NCBI GenBank assembly: GCA_004026145.2
Contig: CP034975.1
Span: 5,132,171 to 5,196,170 of the forward strand
DNA length: 64,000 bases
Source of the DNA: Takifugu bimaculatus
Taxonomy: Eukaryota; Chordata; Actinopteri; Tetraodontiformes; Tetraodontidae
Direction: 5' to 3'
Part shown: positions 62,698 through 64,000 of the stretch, piece after piece
How positions within the stretch are numbered: position 1 is the stretch's first letter
How the letters are laid out: every line of letters begins with the position of its first letter
The notes under the pieces: generated by a model
What the model was told of the DNA's origin: nothing
Seen by the model: the letters and a program-made list of their open reading frames with translations, nothing else
Databases searched by the model: none
Translations under genes and position numbers: made by a program

Positions 62698-63226
62698 GCC
62701 AGGTTGAGAAAACCCAAACTTTCATTCCTTTCATCTGGGCGTCCATGGTGAGTGACTTTAAACCCTCCAGACGACAGGATTGTAGTGATCCACCTCACTG
62801 TAAATGGAGGCGGAGCTTCTGTTGCCATGGCTCCTGATGTTTTTCCCTTTCTTGACCATTTTCTGGTCTTCTCTCTACCCACATTGCCTGGATGTGAAAT
62901 CTATGTTTATGTTTAGCATCATCCATCCATCAATGCCTCATTTAATGCTGCACTCCTATTGGTGAGTTGGTAACCATGGCAGCAGTCACATTGTGAAACA
63001 GTCAGCTTCCCTCTTACGGTGTGTTTCTGTAAAAGCCTCGAACTGTACGTGTGTTACCTTTGGACATCCGACATTCTCAAACATAAGCGTGCATGTTTGC
63101 TTTTGATGTGCTGCAGAGATGGAACAACCATCGCATCTCCTGGGATCCTGAAGAATTCTGTGGAATCACCAAGGTTTCAGTACCCCAGGACATCCTGTGG
63201 AAACCAGACCTCTTCATCTATGAAAT
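61573..63226 (+). CDS. Cys-loop ligand-gated ion channel subunit, 5-HT3/ZACN-like (5' exons only)
   Basis: Pentameric neurotransmitter-type receptor subunit; only the N-terminal extracellular part is in the window. Exons: 61573-61612 (signal peptide MMQAAVLLLLVFT), about 62425-62585, 62703-62747 and 63117-63226, which ends mid-codon at a GT donor. The sequence shows NVFRLTRPVLDHTQPTTVEL, then FIPFIWASMRWNNHRISWDP and VPQDILWKPDLFIYEM. The WxPD motif and the W..P.D..L loop are hallmarks of the agonist-binding domain. The family call is firm; the subtype is not. Sequence resembles fish 5-HT3-like subunits, while position beside RNF157 matches human ZACN. The exon 2 acceptor (ACACAAG|ATGCAG) is weak and was chosen because it keeps phase. 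Confidence 0.82.
61845..62290. mobile_element. Degraded teleost interspersed repeat in the receptor intron 1
   Basis: GGCATTTAACAGACACTTAT GTCCAATGCGAC resembles the very common fish repeat that reads like TTTAGCAGACGCTTTTATCCAAAGCGAC. The following 300 bases (CTGATCTGACAGAGCTCTGG, GAGATGAGAATAGTCTGGAT) resemble the body of such elements. Class not assigned; the limits are approximate. Confidence 0.5.
62650..62697. repeat. (GT)n microsatellite
   Basis: About 23 perfect GT units ending five bases before the acceptor of the receptor exon at 62703. Confidence 0.95.
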
Positions 63227-63291
63227 GTGAGCCCACTGCAAGAAACAAGCGCATAGATGTGTAAATGTATAGTTGCACCTGCAGGAAATAG

Positions 63292-64000
63292 CAAAAACTA
63301 GATATAATTGGCCTCACCTCGACGCACGGTAAGGGCTCTGGAACCAGTCTTCTCGAGAGGGGTTGGACTCTCTACCACTCTGGAGTTGCCGATGGTGAGA
63401 GGCGACAGGCAGGGGTGGCAACTCTCGTTGCTCCCCAACTCAGTGCCTGTATATTAGAGTTTACCCCGTTGGATGAGAGGGTAGCCTCCCTCCGCCTTCG
63501 GGTGGGGGGACGGATCCTGACTGTTGTTTGTGCCTATGGTCCAAACAGCAGTTCAGCATATCCACCCTTTTTGGAGTCCTTAGAGGGAGTGCTGGAGAGT
63601 GCTCCTTGCGGGGGCTCCCTCGTCCTCCTGGGTGACTTCAATGCTCACGTTGGGAGCAACAGTGTGACCTGGAGAGATGTGATTGGGAAGAAGGCCCCCC
63701 CTGATCTGAACCCGAATGGTGTTTTGTTATTGGACTTCTGTGCTCGTCTCAGATTGTCCATAACAAACACCTTGTTCAGGCATAAAGGTGTCCACATGTG
63801 CACTTGGCACCAGGACGCCTGGGACCGCAGATCGATGATCGACTTTGTGGTCGTGTCATCGGATTTGCGGTCGCATGTTCTGGACACTCGGGTGAAGAGA
63901 GGGGCGGAGCTGTCAACAGATCACAACCTGGTGGTGAGTTGGCTCCGATGGTGGGGAAGGATGCCGGACAGACCCGGCAGACCCAAACGTATTGTGAGGG
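63292..64000 (+). mobile_element. Non-LTR retrotransposon (LINE) endonuclease fragment, 5'-truncated
   Basis: Open in one frame from after a TAG at 63289 to the window edge, with no initiating Met. The product is an endonuclease/exonuclease/phosphatase-fold domain: GLTSTHGKGSGTSLLERGWT, LTVVCAYGPNSS, SLVLLGDFNAHVG (catalytic Asp/Asn), MIDFVVVSSDLRS and ELSTDHNLVVSWL (the SDH-like catalytic His). It resembles the abundant LINE endonuclease seen across fish genomes. It begins inside the family ORF, so it is 5'-truncated as in target-primed insertion. Reverse transcriptase would lie beyond 64000. It sits in the receptor gene's intron in the sense orientation. Confidence 0.88.

Overview
This is vertebrate nuclear DNA, almost certainly from a teleost fish with a compact genome. 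Genes are split into many short GT-AG exons, several introns are under 100 bases, CA/GT microsatellites are dense, and every recognisable protein reads as a bony-fish ortholog. Nothing is prokaryotic: there is no operon, CRISPR array or phage. I assembled gene models by joining ORF pieces at splice signals and checking phase and family length.

Layout from left to right: PGS1 (+, 3' part, 76-1197); CYTH1 (-, 3573-10710); a repeat-rich stretch (10.9-15.4 kb); TIMP2 (-, 17272-20816); SFXN2 (-, 22123-24838) divergent from ARL3 (+, 26972-28653); TRIM8 (-, 33279-37475); a gene-poor 37.5-43.1 kb interval that holds a U5 spliceosomal snRNA gene (-, about 41887-42002); MXRA7 (-, 43233-45430); SRSF2 (-, 47658-48543) head-to-head with RNF157 (+, 49687-58403); a Cys-loop (5-HT3/ZACN-like) receptor gene starting at 61573 and leaving the window; and a non-LTR retrotransposon fragment in its fourth intron (63292-64000).

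The neighbourhood mixes human 17q25.3 (PGS1, CYTH1, TIMP2), 10q24 (SFXN2, ARL3, TRIM8) and 17q25.1 (MXRA7, SRSF2, RNF157, ZACN-like) gene sets. These are independent housekeeping and signalling genes: cardiolipin synthesis, ARF activation, protease inhibition, mitochondrial serine transport, ciliary trafficking, E3 ligases and splicing. They do not form one pathway.

I did not find a new molecular system. The best observations are an unlisted U5 snRNA gene with its promoter elements, the 3-nucleotide cytohesin microexon that switches PH-domain lipid specificity, apparent +1 frameshifts in three genes (PGS1, TRIM8, SRSF2), a palindrome-centred 40-bp minisatellite, a dispersed repeat pair, and orphan promoter-like elements in intergenic DNA.
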